A DNA stretch of 64,000 bases, taken from Liolophura sinensis. Its lineage: Eukaryota; Mollusca; Polyplacophora; Chitonida; Chitonidae. How positions within the stretch are numbered: position 1 is the first letter of the stretch; each line of letters opens with the position of its first letter. A program made the translations under genes and the position numbers. Positions 37,989-50,500 of the stretch are shown one piece after another. The notes below the pieces were generated by a model that saw only the letters and a list, made by a program, of their open reading frames with translations, made no database searches and was not told where the DNA came from. Where the stretch lies: contig NC_088301.1 in assembly GCF_032854445.1 (NCBI RefSeq), positions 34,461,187 through 34,525,186 of the forward strand, in the 5' to 3' direction.

Positions 37989-40900
37989 TGTAGGGATGTT
38001 CCATGCATAACGAAATGCATGTCAGATTTCAAACTTGAATATCCCCCCCACCCACCCACGCACTCCGCCCAAGTCTACTACACAGCATTTGATCATAAAC
38101 GTCTGAACTCTTAGCAAAACTATTGCATACCAACTGCGTCTTTCTTTATATCCTGTCCTAGTCATCTGTTACAAAAATAGGTAGAAATGTTCCGGACGTT
38201 GCCGTCGGGTGCCTCCGCAATCATGCACCTTATATCCTGATAACACTTGTAAGACTGCAATAATCCATCTTATATGACGTTAAGCTTCACTATACCCATC
38301 CAATCATCACGCTTAACAGCAAAGCCCTGTTTGTGGAATGTCTGGGGTTCAATTTCGAGGTACAAGCGTCATGACACATTGACAAATGCAATCAACTGTG
38401 ATGCATCAATATACTGTGCAACTGACTTCGGGGAGGACGTTGGGGGGAGGGGGGGAGAGGAATTCAAGTTTGACAGGCATTTTGTTATGCATGGAATATC
38501 GGGTTTTTTTTCTATCTACTGAAAATTTTGTAACTAATCTTTGATGCCTACATGAATATTTCTTGTTACGCCCATGACATACCTGAGGTAAATTCCTAAT
38601 GTCGCCCATAATAATGTAGGGCATAATGTTTATGTTCAATAAGGTTCGCTATAAAATGACGTCACTGCATATATTTTCCCTCCGTCGCATGATATCATCA
38701 AAAACGTGTTATATGATAAACAGTTTAAGCCGAAGACCAATGCTATTATTCAAATTGAATGCAAAATCATTCGATGAAATAAAGGCGATGCCACCCTATA
38801 GTCACTTGGATTAATCCTTTAAATTTTTCAGTGAAGATATAACAGGATATATCTTTTGTAAGCACACAACTAATTGTTCATCATGCGACACTTGTGGATT
38901 AAATATATATCATTAGCTTGACGCCGTTTCTCTGTTTACATAGAACTTTGTCCATGAACATCATGCCAGAGCACTGTTTAAGCAGTTTTAGTATGTTTGC
39001 GTATTTACTCTGCCTGAGACAAAATGATTTACAACTTTTAAATGGCACAAATAAATTCTTTATTTTGACTGCTGCGCGGTTTGCTCGTAAAGCCTAGTCA
39101 CTACACTGCTCGGGTCTGTTTATTACTCCGCACGTAAGGTGTTTACGCCAGTCACGTGGAAACTGCTAAAACAATTGGGAATTATCTCCATGTTTTCCCA
39201 TTTCTGGTTCCTCAGCACTGATTACCTGGCTAATGACGAGAGCAATGCGTCAGTGTGCGGGTGATTCTCGGAGAGTAAAACCAAATATTTGCAGTTAAAC
39301 CCTTCAGTTCTAGCTGCCAACTGCGGTATGGCGAGCCAGAAGGATCACCATACAGAAATGCCCATGAACTACATCCACAAAATATTCCATCGCATCTGGC
39401 AATCTGTAACTTTCTTTGGTGCACAACAAAAAAAATCACGTTCGACAGAGATGTTACACGATTGCGTCTTATTCTGCTGAGGTAAACTTCTTTAACCTGA
39501 TGTGATTTTGTAAATATCGGTAGGCTCTATACGGCTTGCCAATCATCTCCGAAAGTTAAAGAAATTCGCTTTAGTTGGACAGGCTCTTAACTCTAAAGAT
39601 AGTTTGTTAGAATATAGACACGTCGCTAATGTCAGACCGAACAAAGAACGCTGTTACTTCATTCTCCATTATAGACCTGTAAGATACCAATTGGTTTCCG
39701 TATTTTCAGCTAACCCCTTTTGAAATTACCTTCTGTTTTATCCGGCGCCATATAATGGGATGCGGCGATAATTGTGTTGACATTGAGCAGGCTCGGGGAG
39801 ATTGAGCAAATCTAGTGACAGAAAGCTCTGTTTATATTCATCTTGGTAGAGATTGACAAACCTGAGCAAAACAAGCATTCACAAGCCCTGTCAAACTAAA
39901 TGGAATAAGCCGATGTAACATGACGCCATCTTTGGCGTTTTTATTACGAAGAACCAAAGATAGTTACGTGCACAGAGTACAATCCTTTTTCGATCTGAAA
40001 TAGTCTGTGTCATTAACACGGTATGGTTAAAGTTGGTTTCTGTTTCACAGTGATGTTGAACAGGCGATTACAATACAAACTTTCAAAATCTATTAAATTT
40101 AGTTAAGGACAAATCGATATTTGCTATGGTCTCAGCTAACAGCACAATCGACATCCAATTATCTGCCGGCATGGACTCGGTTGGCTCTGTTGACAAACTT
40201 CAAGCACCGCAAAGGCTCTATTGCAAAATTTGAATTCGCGCTTACAAAGAAAGTATTTTTTCATTGTTATCTAAAAACGATGGCATACGAATCGGATTCA
40301 AACTGACAATCTCTACAGCTAAGTGTGACATTTAACTGAAGGACACGAACATTCACCGATCAATCGCTTTATTGCCAACAAGAAGGATCACCCTGGGTAT
40401 ATATGGCAAATTCAATGCGGGCACAAAAGGTGGCGCCTGAAATCGTGGCGCTACAAATATCACATGAAGACATCAGGAAAAATCTCCGCCAGAAAAAGTA
40501 GTCCATGGAAACCACAGTGGCCTTTGCTATTGGAACATTTCCACATGACTGAATGTGACAGAAGCAATTACTGACATCATTATAGACTCTCGGAAGCATT
40601 GGCTAGGGAACGGAAGGGGTAAAATTGCGACACCGAAAGCATACGTAAAAACTGCCCACGGCTCGCTTGAGGCTGTTGGGTGTTTATTTTACCGTAACTT
40701 GTAAAATTGTCAGCTCGGGACTATGACGCACATTTGCTTCATCGGGCGTGAAGGCTTTTGCCGCCAGATGGAGTTTCCGTGTATCAGCTTGTCCTACAAC
40801 ATTTGCTCACGCTGACGGAATGAGCGACGATGAAATGTACATATTGCACGCTGTCGCGTGATCTCACAGTCGCCAGGCAAGCGCAGTCATTGAAAGCAAC

Positions 40901-43027
40901 TTATTTGCTCACAGTCACGATGGCGACAAAATGAGCTGATGAACACCAAACTTTCCTTCAATCTCTAGTTTTCCTTCAATATCTGTTCATATGATGTGTG
41001 ATATACTTTGATCCATATAAAACTGAAAAAGCCCATCTGACTTACATCAAAATAAATCTCTCGTTAATTTCAAATCCCTATAAATCCCTAGTACACATAC
41101 ATAGACATATGAGCCTAATGATAAAACATACGAACAAAGTCGGAAAGTGTAACTTAATTGCGTGTGCAGAGTAGTTTAGCCTTTACTTAGCGTAAGTATT
41201 GCTGTCAAAGTCCATTTTTACCAAACATAGTCAATAAAATTTTGGTAACTTCTAAAGTGCAGATGAAAAAGTACCGGGGTGGGGGGGGGGGGGGGGGGGG
41301 GGGGAAGTTGCAGAATTTTGCTAACTTGCTAATCTGGAATCTCTCCACCTTTCATTGGCATTCTTTCCACTATAAATTAGCCGGCATAAAGACAGTCGCC
41401 AATGCAGTACCCAATAGGAAACAGAATTATTTATTATTTAGTGCCGATGACCCAAGTTCCGGTTGATCAAAGTCTGGTGTACTCCATTCATGATTGGTAG
41501 GAAGCCCCATATATCTGGGGGCTAGTCATGAACGCACGAGGGCTTACATTAAAGTTGCGCCATTTCTAAAAAATCATTTCCGCTTTCCTGATCATTTTAA
41601 TTCAGATAATTGGCCCTATTGGGAGAAGTATTTTTATTACAAAATAGCGCACATGTATAATGCTTCAGTCTGATTTGTTAAATTATCCATATAAGGGATA
41701 GCAAGTGTTCATTTACGAGAAAGGAGGAGTCATTCGGTGCTTGCATACTTTCGTTGGAAAATATAGCGAACTATACATAAATGAGTGACAAATACACCAA
41801 AGTTAGCCCTTTTACCCAAGAGAACTGACCATGACTCAATGGTATTTTGCACTATTTGTTACCACTTTAACGGTCGACATTTTACGCATTATTCTAACAA
41901 AGTAGGAGAGGGTCAAATTCTCCGGTGGATGGGGGGGGGGAGGGGGGGAGAGATTGTGGGATGGAGGGAGGGGTCAAGCATATCTGGGGTCCCTTCAGGA
42001 TTTCATTCTCACGGTTCATGACTTATGTCATATTGGTGGAGGGGAAATGGTGTCTCTGGAACTTCGTGAAAGACTAGACTAGAGAACGCCAATGACTACT
42101 AATTTTCACCATGGCTCCTAGAACAATAAAAGCAGAAAAAATAGTACTCGAGCAAAATGACCATATATATATGTAAAGGTACATATATTTATACAACTCG
42201 TCTTTTTATGAATATCGTCGTCAACTGTAGGCCTATAGACAAACTTTTATAATGTATTTAAAATTGATGCCTCCTTAGTAGAACTGCTCAACCCACAACA
42301 TCCTGCTAATGAAAAGCGTCAATATATCAGTCCTTGAGCATAATAAACCTCCTTCGTGTATACGCTACTCTCCCATGTAGGAGAAATCGCCCCACGTAAT
42401 TGTTCAGTCGACTATGAAAACGCCCTAGGCGGTTCATGCCAAAACACATGTAATATCCAATTTTGGTAGACGGCCACTTCGGGGGGTAATGCACTATCAT
42501 TTCAGTGTATTGATGTAAAACTGTACAGTCATATAACTGCAAATCCATCTTACAATTTTTACACAGTCTCTATCAGCGTGACATTAATCAGGCGCAACGA
42601 TAACCAAGAACGACAGTCTGTCACAGAAAATAAGATAATATGTATTGATGGGTGTTGTTTAGAGACTGAAGGCCCCGGAGGAGGGACTGACAGGAACCCA
42701 CAGCTCACCTCCACACAACAAATATCAATTATCAGAAATGTCCGAATTATGTTACAGTTACATTTTTTTTCACTGCCCGATGGCATGGGCTTCCTGCATC
42801 AGTTATATAAGCAATATAACACGCGTATCGTATACAGCCTATATACGTGGGAAAGCGTTGGCAGAAATCTTCTATGTTTGTATGAGCTATTTATATCAAT
42901 GGTTCACGGTTAACGAGCATATTCCAGACTTGACCTTTGACCTAGAAATAACTTGCCCGATGTACTAGAATATTTTTTCCTGGAAAAAGGTTCGGAGGTA
43001 TAGCAAAAACTCGCTTATCTCCACGAG
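37989..43027. other. Intergenic DNA with G-rich tracts
   Basis: No gene is seen. Notable tracts are G-rich 38,440-38,460, a G24 run at 41,281-41,304, and G-rich 41,931-41,972 with several G4+ runs that could form a quadruplex. Parts (39,060-39,260, 39,700-39,960, 40,640-40,945) are compositionally complex and CpG-containing, which could mean regulatory DNA, but this is only an impression without alignments. Confidence 0.5.
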
Positions 43028-43752
43028 CTACCAATTCCATTGTGCTGAAGCACAAGTACAACAATGATGCATGTATACATTTACAACATTAATACACACG
43101 CATCATAGGTTGTTCTTGAAAACTTTACAGATTGAACAAAAGAAACTAATGAAATACTACCAGTTGACACGCGCGATCCATGGAAACGCAAATGAAACCA
43201 TTTTTTGCTTGCTAGGTCAGAACGAGAAATGCGCGTGCAGTTCTAAATTAAAATGCGTTTTGCTTGCGTGACTGATGGTAATTTGCTCTGAAGTTGTTTG
43301 AGAAAGGAATTATTCCGTTATTCAAGCTATAATGCTTCTGAATGCCGCTATTGGGCTTTAATCAAGCACTCTGCATTTCCTTAGAATTGTGCTCAAGGTA
43401 AAAAGAAGAAGTAAATAATGGGCCAAATAAATCATGGTTCGAGAGGCTGAATAAACTGATGGCGGCGAGGAACGTGCTTAATAATGCATAATGAGGAGAA
43501 AATGAATACGGTGTAACTGCTCTCAGAATCCCTGCCCAGAAATCACTTCTCACGGAGAAATCGTAAGGGGATGTTTTGGCAGTCTCCTGTTTCCGCCATG
43601 GAACATACCGCACTTTACCTGGACAACGAAAACCGATTTCCTCATGCACTTCCACTCCCCAGAGAGTTGCAAACATCATTGTTTGTGGTCAGTAATCATG
43701 CAAGTGGAGACACGCCCAGCAAATTTTGTCTTCTATATTCCATGCAGTGGCA
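43028..43752. repeat. Duplicated 0.73-kb block, copy 1
   Basis: It begins CTACCAATTCCATTGTG and ends CCATGCAGTGGCA. Nearly every base matches copy 2 at 46,352-47,080, in the same orientation. It contains many TAAT/ATGCATAAT-type words. An open frame on the minus strand (43,362-43,679) is shared with copy 2, but the copies differ in it by a 1-bp indel near its start, so I do not call it a gene. Confidence 0.9.
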
Positions 43753-45539
43753 CGGCTCCTAATGCATGCTTATCACACCACGTTAGGCTGCCTAACAAAA
43801 CCTTTTGGCGGGAAAGCATCAGTCAATGCATATACTTTTACTAGTTCAATTTAATGTGGGAAACACAATGCTCCTGTTAAGCTTGTTTCTATCTCAGCGG
43901 CACGAAACAGCCCACAAGCCTTCATGGCTGATCTTTTAGGAAGGTGTGGCCTCGGCACAATCGGAGTATATGCAAAACCTTACGAAAATCACGGGAAGAG
44001 TGTGCCGAACAAATAAATTTACGTTATGCCCGAGTTAAGTTCAGCGCCATCAGGTATAAACTAAGGTCGTCGTGGCCTTATTTGTCCGTATCGCCCAATA
44101 TTTGTCTGCGAAATAGATTACTTTCCTTTATCAATAATGAAAACAATACATGCAGTTAAACAGAGCGCGTCAGTGTACATAATAACACATATAAATGTAT
44201 GTGTACTCCAGATTCTCCAGAAAGACAATGCTGGTATTAACCGGGATCGAACTTAAGCAGTGTTAAGAGTTAATATTAAGCAATGTCAACAAACCCATAA
44301 ACTAGTAAGATATATAATTATGTAAAATGCACAGTCGTACGCCCTTGATATTCAATAACACAGCACGTTTGCTTATATGATGAGAGAACATTGTGCCTTC
44401 TTGCATGTGGAGCATGTAATTTTGCGTGCACAGTTGGTTGCGTGATTTCGTCACGTTTGCATGCACGGTACTTGTGTCCATAGCGCTGCGGTCTCGGTTC
44501 ACTCACAACTGCCAATAAAGTGCTGTGCGTGCTCACAGGATGAAAATAACTTCCAATAACTCAGGATAAATCCATTTTATTCTCGGCTTTTATAGGACTT
44601 CCAACGGATACAAAGCAAACATCAGATAAGCCAGAGGGTACACTCACCGTAATGAATGGATATAACGGTAACACTGACTGGAATACGCATGTATTTTCAA
44701 AGAAATATGACAAACATGCGTGCACTTCATGGTGCAGGGCGTCAAATAACGTGAGCGTGATTCAGTAATAAAGAAACGTGTTAATGCCTTTAAACCAAAT
44801 CTTACCAATTTTCCGCAACAAGGAATTGTTGGCGAATTAAGGTATCACTCATTAACTATATAGACCTAGTCACAATATTGATATTCATTATACATCTGCT
44901 ATACGTCAGAATGGTAAAAGTATACATTGGTAAAGGGAGTACATGCTTGACTAAACTGCTACTGATGCATAATTAAGTCAGTGCAACTGATATTTGCATC
45001 GGTGTTTGGGGCAGGCCTGCATTACTGTCATGTTTTCGACACTTTAGCAAATTAACGATGATAGTGATTACATACAAACATTTAAATAATATACACCGTT
45101 TATTTACAAACATTGCGAACATTTTTTCCCCTTTCCTTATATACTGCAGAAAATGTTATAAAATTAACCTAAAAATTGCAAATATTGGTTAGATTTATAT
45201 TAGAACCTAACCATTAGAACAGATTAAGGAATCTATGTTGAATCTTGATGCACTACAGAGTATTAACATACACGGGAGAAACCTCCAGCGGCGTCGGAAG
45301 CGCAAGCGAACGCTGCATAGCCACAGTAAGCGCCCAGGTGCTAGACAGATGATAATACCGGGTTGTTGATTCAGATGTTCAAAGCTCCTCCATAATGGAA
45401 AGAGCATTCGAAAGGTCTTGGCCCCTATTTATTGATGCATCAGTTTGTATCCGTGCTGTTAGTATTTGTGTTACATCGTGGAAGCGCTGGTCTAGTTTAA
45501 ACTATCTTGCAGGTAGATTGTCCGCGTAGTTTTGCCACA

Positions 45540-45607
45540 AAAGTGACCAGAATAAGAGTGAAAAATGTTTGAGTATGGCGTTAAACAACAATCCAATAAA
45601 TAAATGA
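45540..45607 (+). repeat. SINE-tail fragment
   Basis: It has GTTTGAGTATGGCGTTAAACAACAATCCAATAAATAAATG, a variant of the shared tail, in intergenic DNA between the two copies of the duplicated block. Confidence 0.5.
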
Positions 45608-45886
45608 ATACATCATTTAATTTAAATGCAAATAATTTAGTGTTTCACATTACTTCGATCATTATCTACAATCTTTCGGGACAAGTTACGATGACTGCAG
45701 TCGAGATAAAATACAACGTATAGACTTAGGCATATGATGGCTGTTGTTCACAGATTTACATCACATTGTTTCTCTTCTCGTTTGTTTCTCCCGGCACACA
45801 ATTGTCCAAATGATCACTGTGACTTTTGCAATACCTTCGCTGGACGTATACGTTGTATACGATTTGCATAAAAATGGCGGTCTAAA

Positions 45887-46012
45887 GGGCCCAGTTGTTC
45901 AAAAGTGCATTACAGTTAAGCCCGGTATTAACTTTAGTCTGGACTAAACTGCCATTAGTTATGTACTAGACCAAAACTGGTAGATTTAGCCCGGCTTAAC
46001 ATTCATGAACAA
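45887..46012. mobile_element. MITE-like element with imperfect inverted repeats
   Basis: The left part GGGCCCAGTTGTTCAAAAGT ... AGTTAAGCCCGGTATTAACTTTA pairs imperfectly with the right part TAGATTTAGCCCGGCTTAACATTCATGAACAA. The outer bases of the right end appear lost. The structure suggests a small non-autonomous DNA transposon; no transposase is present. Confidence 0.55.
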
Positions 46013-46351
46013 AATTTCTTTGCTACTGAATATCCATCTCGTTCGAATCCATTCCGGAAGAGGAATCTTGCAAGCGTTAAAGGTTCTGGATAACCTACTC
46101 AGTGGAATAACTGGTCGTCTTTCCACTTTCACACTTTTTCGTTGGAGGGTTTTACAGCGTCTTTTTACATTTGAATAGTGTGTTTCAAAAATTCACTCTG
46201 GAACTTATGAGAAGAGGATAGACTATAAAAAGTTCGATGAATCGCTGCCTTTCTGAAGAAGATTCGATGTGTAATGTACCGTTAACAGAACCAGGATTCT
46301 ACAGGTGATCTTTATTCCCTCATGAACATAGGTCTTGAACATCACCGCAAC

Positions 46352-47080
46352 CTACCAATTCCATTGTGATAAAGCAGGAGTGCAACAATGATGCATGTAT
46401 ACATTTGCAACATTAATACACACGCATCATAGGTTGTTCTTGAAAACTTTACAGATTGAACAAAAGAAACTAATGAAATATTACCAGTTGACACGCGCGA
46501 TCCATGGAAACGCAAATGAAACCATTTTTTGCTTGCTAGGTCAGAACGAGAAATGCGCGTGCAGTTCTAAATTAAAATGCGTTTTGCTTGCGTGACTGAT
46601 GGTAATTTGCTCTGAAGTTGTTTGAGAAAGGAATTATTCCGTTATTCAAGCTATAATGCTTCTGAATGCCGCTATTGGGCTTTAATCAAGCAGACTGCAT
46701 TTCCTTAGAATTGTGCTCAAGGTAAAAAGAAGAAGTAAATAATGGGCCAAATAAATCATGGTTCGAGAGGCTGAATAAACTGATGGCGGCGAAGAACGTG
46801 CTTAATAATGCATAATGAGGAGAAAATGAATACGGTGTAACTGCTCTCAGAATCCCTGCCCAGAAATCACTTCTCACGGAGAAATCGTAAGGGGATGTTT
46901 TGGCAGTCTCCTGTTTCCGCCATGGAACATACCGCACTTTACCGGGACAACGAAAACCGATTTCCTCATGCACTTCCACTCCCAGAGAGTTGCAAACATC
47001 ATTGTTTGTGGTCAGTAATCATAAAAGTGGGGACACGCCCAGCAAATGTTGTCTACTATAGTCTTTTCCATGCAGTGGCA
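46352..47080. repeat. Duplicated 0.73-kb block, copy 2
   Basis: Direct copy of 43,028-43,752 with about 97% identity by eye. It is bracketed by a near-identical short repeat, TCATGAACATARGTCTTG, at 46,320-46,336 and 47,100-47,117. Copy 1 lacks this repeat. Confidence 0.9.
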
Positions 47081-47169
47081 GAACTCCACTCCTTTCCCTT
47101 CATGAACATAAGTCTTGTGTGAGCATTAGTCGGATGAAATTAGATATGCGAGTGATAAAATGTGACTAT

Positions 47170-47172
<3 letters not shown>

Positions 47173-47222
<50 letters not shown>
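47173..47222. repeat. (AT)25 microsatellite
   Basis: Uninterrupted AT dinucleotides between the duplicated block and the retroelement. Confidence 0.95.
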
Positions 47223-47225
<3 letters not shown>

Positions 47226-47494
47226 CTCTGTATTAATATTAATATATTTCCGTCCACTGGGCCGAAATATAGATCATCAACAAAAAATTAAAAGGTATAA
47301 TTTTAGGTACTGTATTTCACCTAAAGTTTAACACTTTTCAAGTGACACATTTTGCTTGATTGTGATTTTATAAGGCCTATTACAAGTTTTTTACGAAGTT
47401 TAAATAATTTTTTATCAGGCACACTTCGTTGCTGGCATCAAAAATCATTTTAAGGTCCTTATGTGCTTCTGAAAAGAACCGTTGCATTGCTAAC

Positions 47495-47680
47495 TGTGAA
47501 AAACGCAGTTTCGTTTGTTGTCATGTTTCGTTGTTTGAATGTCACCGTGTGTCGACAAGTAAACGGCTTGGCGTGTCCGGTAAACGGTGCGTGTTTCTGT
47601 ATTTATTTCTTGGTTACCAGCCGTAACAAAGATCAGTGACATTATCATACACTAAATGCGTAATGAGCAAGAGCATTACA
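47495..47680 (+). repeat. 5' LTR
   Basis: It starts TGTGAAAAACGCAGTTTCG and matches 51,315-51,491 end to end, at roughly 85% by eye with a few short gaps. It ends at GAGCATTACA, where the match stops. The following TTGATGGCAGCGCTACGAT is in the position of a primer-binding site, but I cannot assign the tRNA. Confidence 0.7.
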
Positions 47681-47836
47681 TTGATGGCAGCGCTACGATA
47701 GTTCCCAATGGTGGTTACGCCCGGGAAGTACGCTACGAAAAGTGACGAAATATGCACACTGTATAACGGCAGGGCACAGAAGTGGCAGATACTTTTCAGT
47801 GATCGTACGCTTGGAAATCGAGGCAATCAGCAGTTT

Positions 47837-48091
47837 CGAGAAAACTGAAACAAACTTCGACAAATGCCGTGCCATGCAAGTTCACCGAATACGACACAGA
47901 GAAAGTGAATGCAGTGAAACTGAAGTGCATTACTTTCACAGAAATTTGGCACGTGCAGATGGTTCTTCTTACATTTTCCGGGAATTGCAAGTAAATAAAG
48001 TGAGTATATCTTCGCTTGATTTTCCCAGAGAGGGAGAGTTTTCATCAGATTAATGTTCTGTGCATTCGTAAGACTGTGATAGTGGTGGAAA
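47837..48091 (+). repeat. Internal direct repeat, upstream copy
   Basis: About 255 bp, about 96% identical by eye to 50,619-50,869. It lies between the 5' LTR and the zinc knuckle, where gag coding sequence would be expected. Confidence 0.9.
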
Positions 48092-48273
48092 GTCGTATGG
48101 AGGTTCGGACGACACAGTTGAAGAGTCAAGTCGCTGAGTCTATCAGTAACAGGAAGTCATGTGTCTGTTACCAGTGCCATCAGCCAGGTCACTTTAAGCG
48201 TGACTGCTCACAGCTGTCTGGAAATGGAAACCAGGAGACACCAGGTAGCGTGTCGTCTCCCAGAAACCAGTAA
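48016..48273 (+). pseudogene. gag remnant with CCHC zinc knuckle
   Basis: At 48,166-48,207 it encodes CYQCHQPGHFKRDC, a perfect C-x2-C-x4-H-x4-C nucleocapsid knuckle that binds RNA in retroelements. The first third of this open frame is made of the internal repeat, so the matrix/capsid part of gag is absent. Confidence 0.8.
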
Positions 48274-48788
48274 ATGCCTCAAGGATTTCTCAGAATGAAC
48301 CAGACAGAAATGTCAGTTGAACACATTGGACAGGTCGAGTTACATGACTCCAGGCTTATATATGGCAGGCGTGATAAACCACCAATAGGTTTCTATAATA
48401 CTGGATCTTGGCGCAGCGGTGACCGTCTTAAAACACAGAGGGATGGCGCAAAAGCGGAAGGTGCCAGGAAAGGTTTTTACAGCAGGTTACGGGATGTTGG
48501 CGTTACCAACATTACCAACATTTGGACAGACTTCGTCCAATGTTTCAACACTTAAGAAAAGCAAATCTGAGGTTGAAAGCAGAAAATGTTAAACTTCTTC
48601 CAAATCGTGTTACATTCCTCGGACACGTTGTGAGCCACAATGGCACCGATCCAGAAAAGACTGAGCATGTTCATGATTGGCCAGTTCCAAGGAACATTAG
48701 TGAACTCAAAAGTTTCTGGGACTCACCACGTACTATAAACATTTTGCACCGAACTTTACACAAATTGCAGAACCTCTGTATATTCTGA
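48274..48788 (+). pseudogene. Protease/reverse transcriptase remnants
   Basis: A weak protease-like patch with an NTGS in place of the DTGS-type motif (near 48,400) is followed, after a deletion, by the RT C-terminal part with VTFLGHVVSHNGTDPEK (48,610-48,660). The palm with the YxDD catalytic residues is not present. Confidence 0.7.
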
Positions 48789-48874
48789 CCCATAAGGGGA
48801 CAGCCTTTCAGTGAACCCCAAGTCAGCAAACAGCATTTGACCAACTTAAGCCCTGTCTGACAAAACCACCGATA

Positions 48875-49240
48875 TTGGCATATCCGGACTTCGGAGGTAG
48901 CTCCGGTGTGTTTGTATCGGATCCTGAAGCAAGTGATGCAGGAATTAAAGGGGTTTTGCCCCGGAGACAGAAAGATGGTTCAGAGCGTGAGATGGCCTAT
49001 GGTAGCCGTAAGCTACAGTCTGAAGAGCTAAACTACTGTGATACTAGACGCGACATGATGGCTTTAGTGACATTCATTGAACATTTCCGATATTACCTTG
49101 TGGTGAAAATGTTCAAGTGAACCATGTGGACAAGTCGCGAGATGGATAGAAAGACTTCAGGATTATGGGCTCCAGATCGAATATTGTCCCGGGAGAAACC
49201 AGTTATCCAGAGGACCTCGTAGGGTGGAGCAGCATGGCGA
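48875..49240 (+). pseudogene. RNase H remnant
   Basis: It contains LAYPDF-like AYPDFGG, REMAYGSRKLQSEELNY and ALVTFIEHFRYYL, the pattern of Ty3/gypsy RNase H. A frameshift near 49,118 leads to the linker reading ARWIERLQDYGLQIEY. In the DAS motif region, Ser-Asp-Pro-Glu-Ala-Ser shows damage. Confidence 0.75.
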
Positions 49241-49420
49241 GTGTCCATCATATTGTCAGGTGGAACGAAAGCAGTCTAAAGGGAGCACTGTGTCTAGCGC
49301 ACCAACCTCAAAGCTATCATTAGATGTAGTTTCTCTCAGTCTGAAGACGTCAGACATTGTTAAAGCTGAATAGGACGACCCTGACATAGCACCCGTGTTG
49401 GAAGCAATTCGTACAGCTCA

Positions 49421-50500
49421 ATGGGGACCATCGACGGAAGACTTAAGGCGTTGAAATCAATTGACGCCCTCCATTTGGGCAGTTCCTGGCCATTCGTGAC
49501 GGATGTCTACACCACATCGGGGGAGGACAACCAACGACTCGTTTTACCAGTGTCCTTGACAGAGCCAATGCTAGAGAAACTTCATGCCGGGTATTCTGGC
49601 GGTCATCTAGAAATGCGGGAAACGGATGAAAATTCCGTCGCCCATTTTGGAGGCAAGGCATTAAAGGCGCAATCACGAGGTTTTGCAAAGCTTGTGTCAC
49701 ATGTCAGAAGTGCAAATAACTCCTAAAGCAAAACAAGGCATCTTTTCAATCGATTCCTCCTGGACGTCCAAACGAGAAAGTCCACATCGACATTGTTGGT
49801 CCCTTACCATGTTCAAAGAAAGGTAATATTTCTATCCTGGTCGCTCAAGACGACTTTACTAAGTGGCCATTAGCGTGGCAAAGAAGGCAAAAACATGTGC
49901 AGGGGTCCTCGTTAATAAGTGGTCACAAGATATGGCACACCAGAGACTCTTCTTTCTGATGGAAGGTCAAACTTTAAGTCAACCATTTTCAGGGAATGTA
50001 CAATCTCCTGGAAACTGAAAAAACGAGAACAATAGCCTACCATCCACAGTGCAATGGACTGGTAGAAAAGTTCAACAAATCCACCATGTCCATGCTGACA
50101 GCTTTGGTTAATGAAAATGGTACAGACTGGGACGAGCACTTGTCCACAATTCTGATGGCATATCGCTCCAGAGTTCAGTTTTCGACTCGGAAAACTCCGT
50201 TTGCGAACGTGTTCGGTCGGGAAATGAGGTTACCTCTGGACATTATATTGGGTAGACCAAATAAACATCGAGACCACCAACCAGACAGAGTTTGGTAGTA
50301 GCCTGCTAACCAGGTTGGAGACGGCATACAGACTGGCAAAGACAAAACTTGCGACATCCCAGAAGTGGCAAATACAATACTACGACAGGAACTTTAAAGA
50401 TGGTACTTTCAGACCGGATGAAGCGATCTGGCTGCGAGACAAACGTAAAATCAGGCTACCCAGTCTCATAAGACGTGGAAAGAACCACATAGAGTCTTAG
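49421..50500 (+). pseudogene. Integrase remnant
   Basis: The zinc-binding part has EKLHAGYSGGHLEM but is broken further on. The core shows the first Asp context (HIDIVGPLP, about 49,780), the second near LSDGRSNFK (49,956) and the Glu in YHPQCNGLVEKFNKS (about 50,060), in different frames. The C-terminal part reads WQIQYYDRNFKDG. Several stops and shifts separate these parts. Confidence 0.8.

Larger units (their letters stand above)
43753..46351. other. Unique spacer between duplicated blocks
   Basis: About 2.6 kb with no coding signal. It contains the SINE-tail fragment at 45,540 and the MITE-like element at 45,887. Confidence 0.5.

Noticed and set aside
43362-43679. A 105-codon protein gene on the minus strand
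   Set aside because: It is kept in the second copy only because the whole block is nearly identical. The start region differs by an indel, and no family is recognised.
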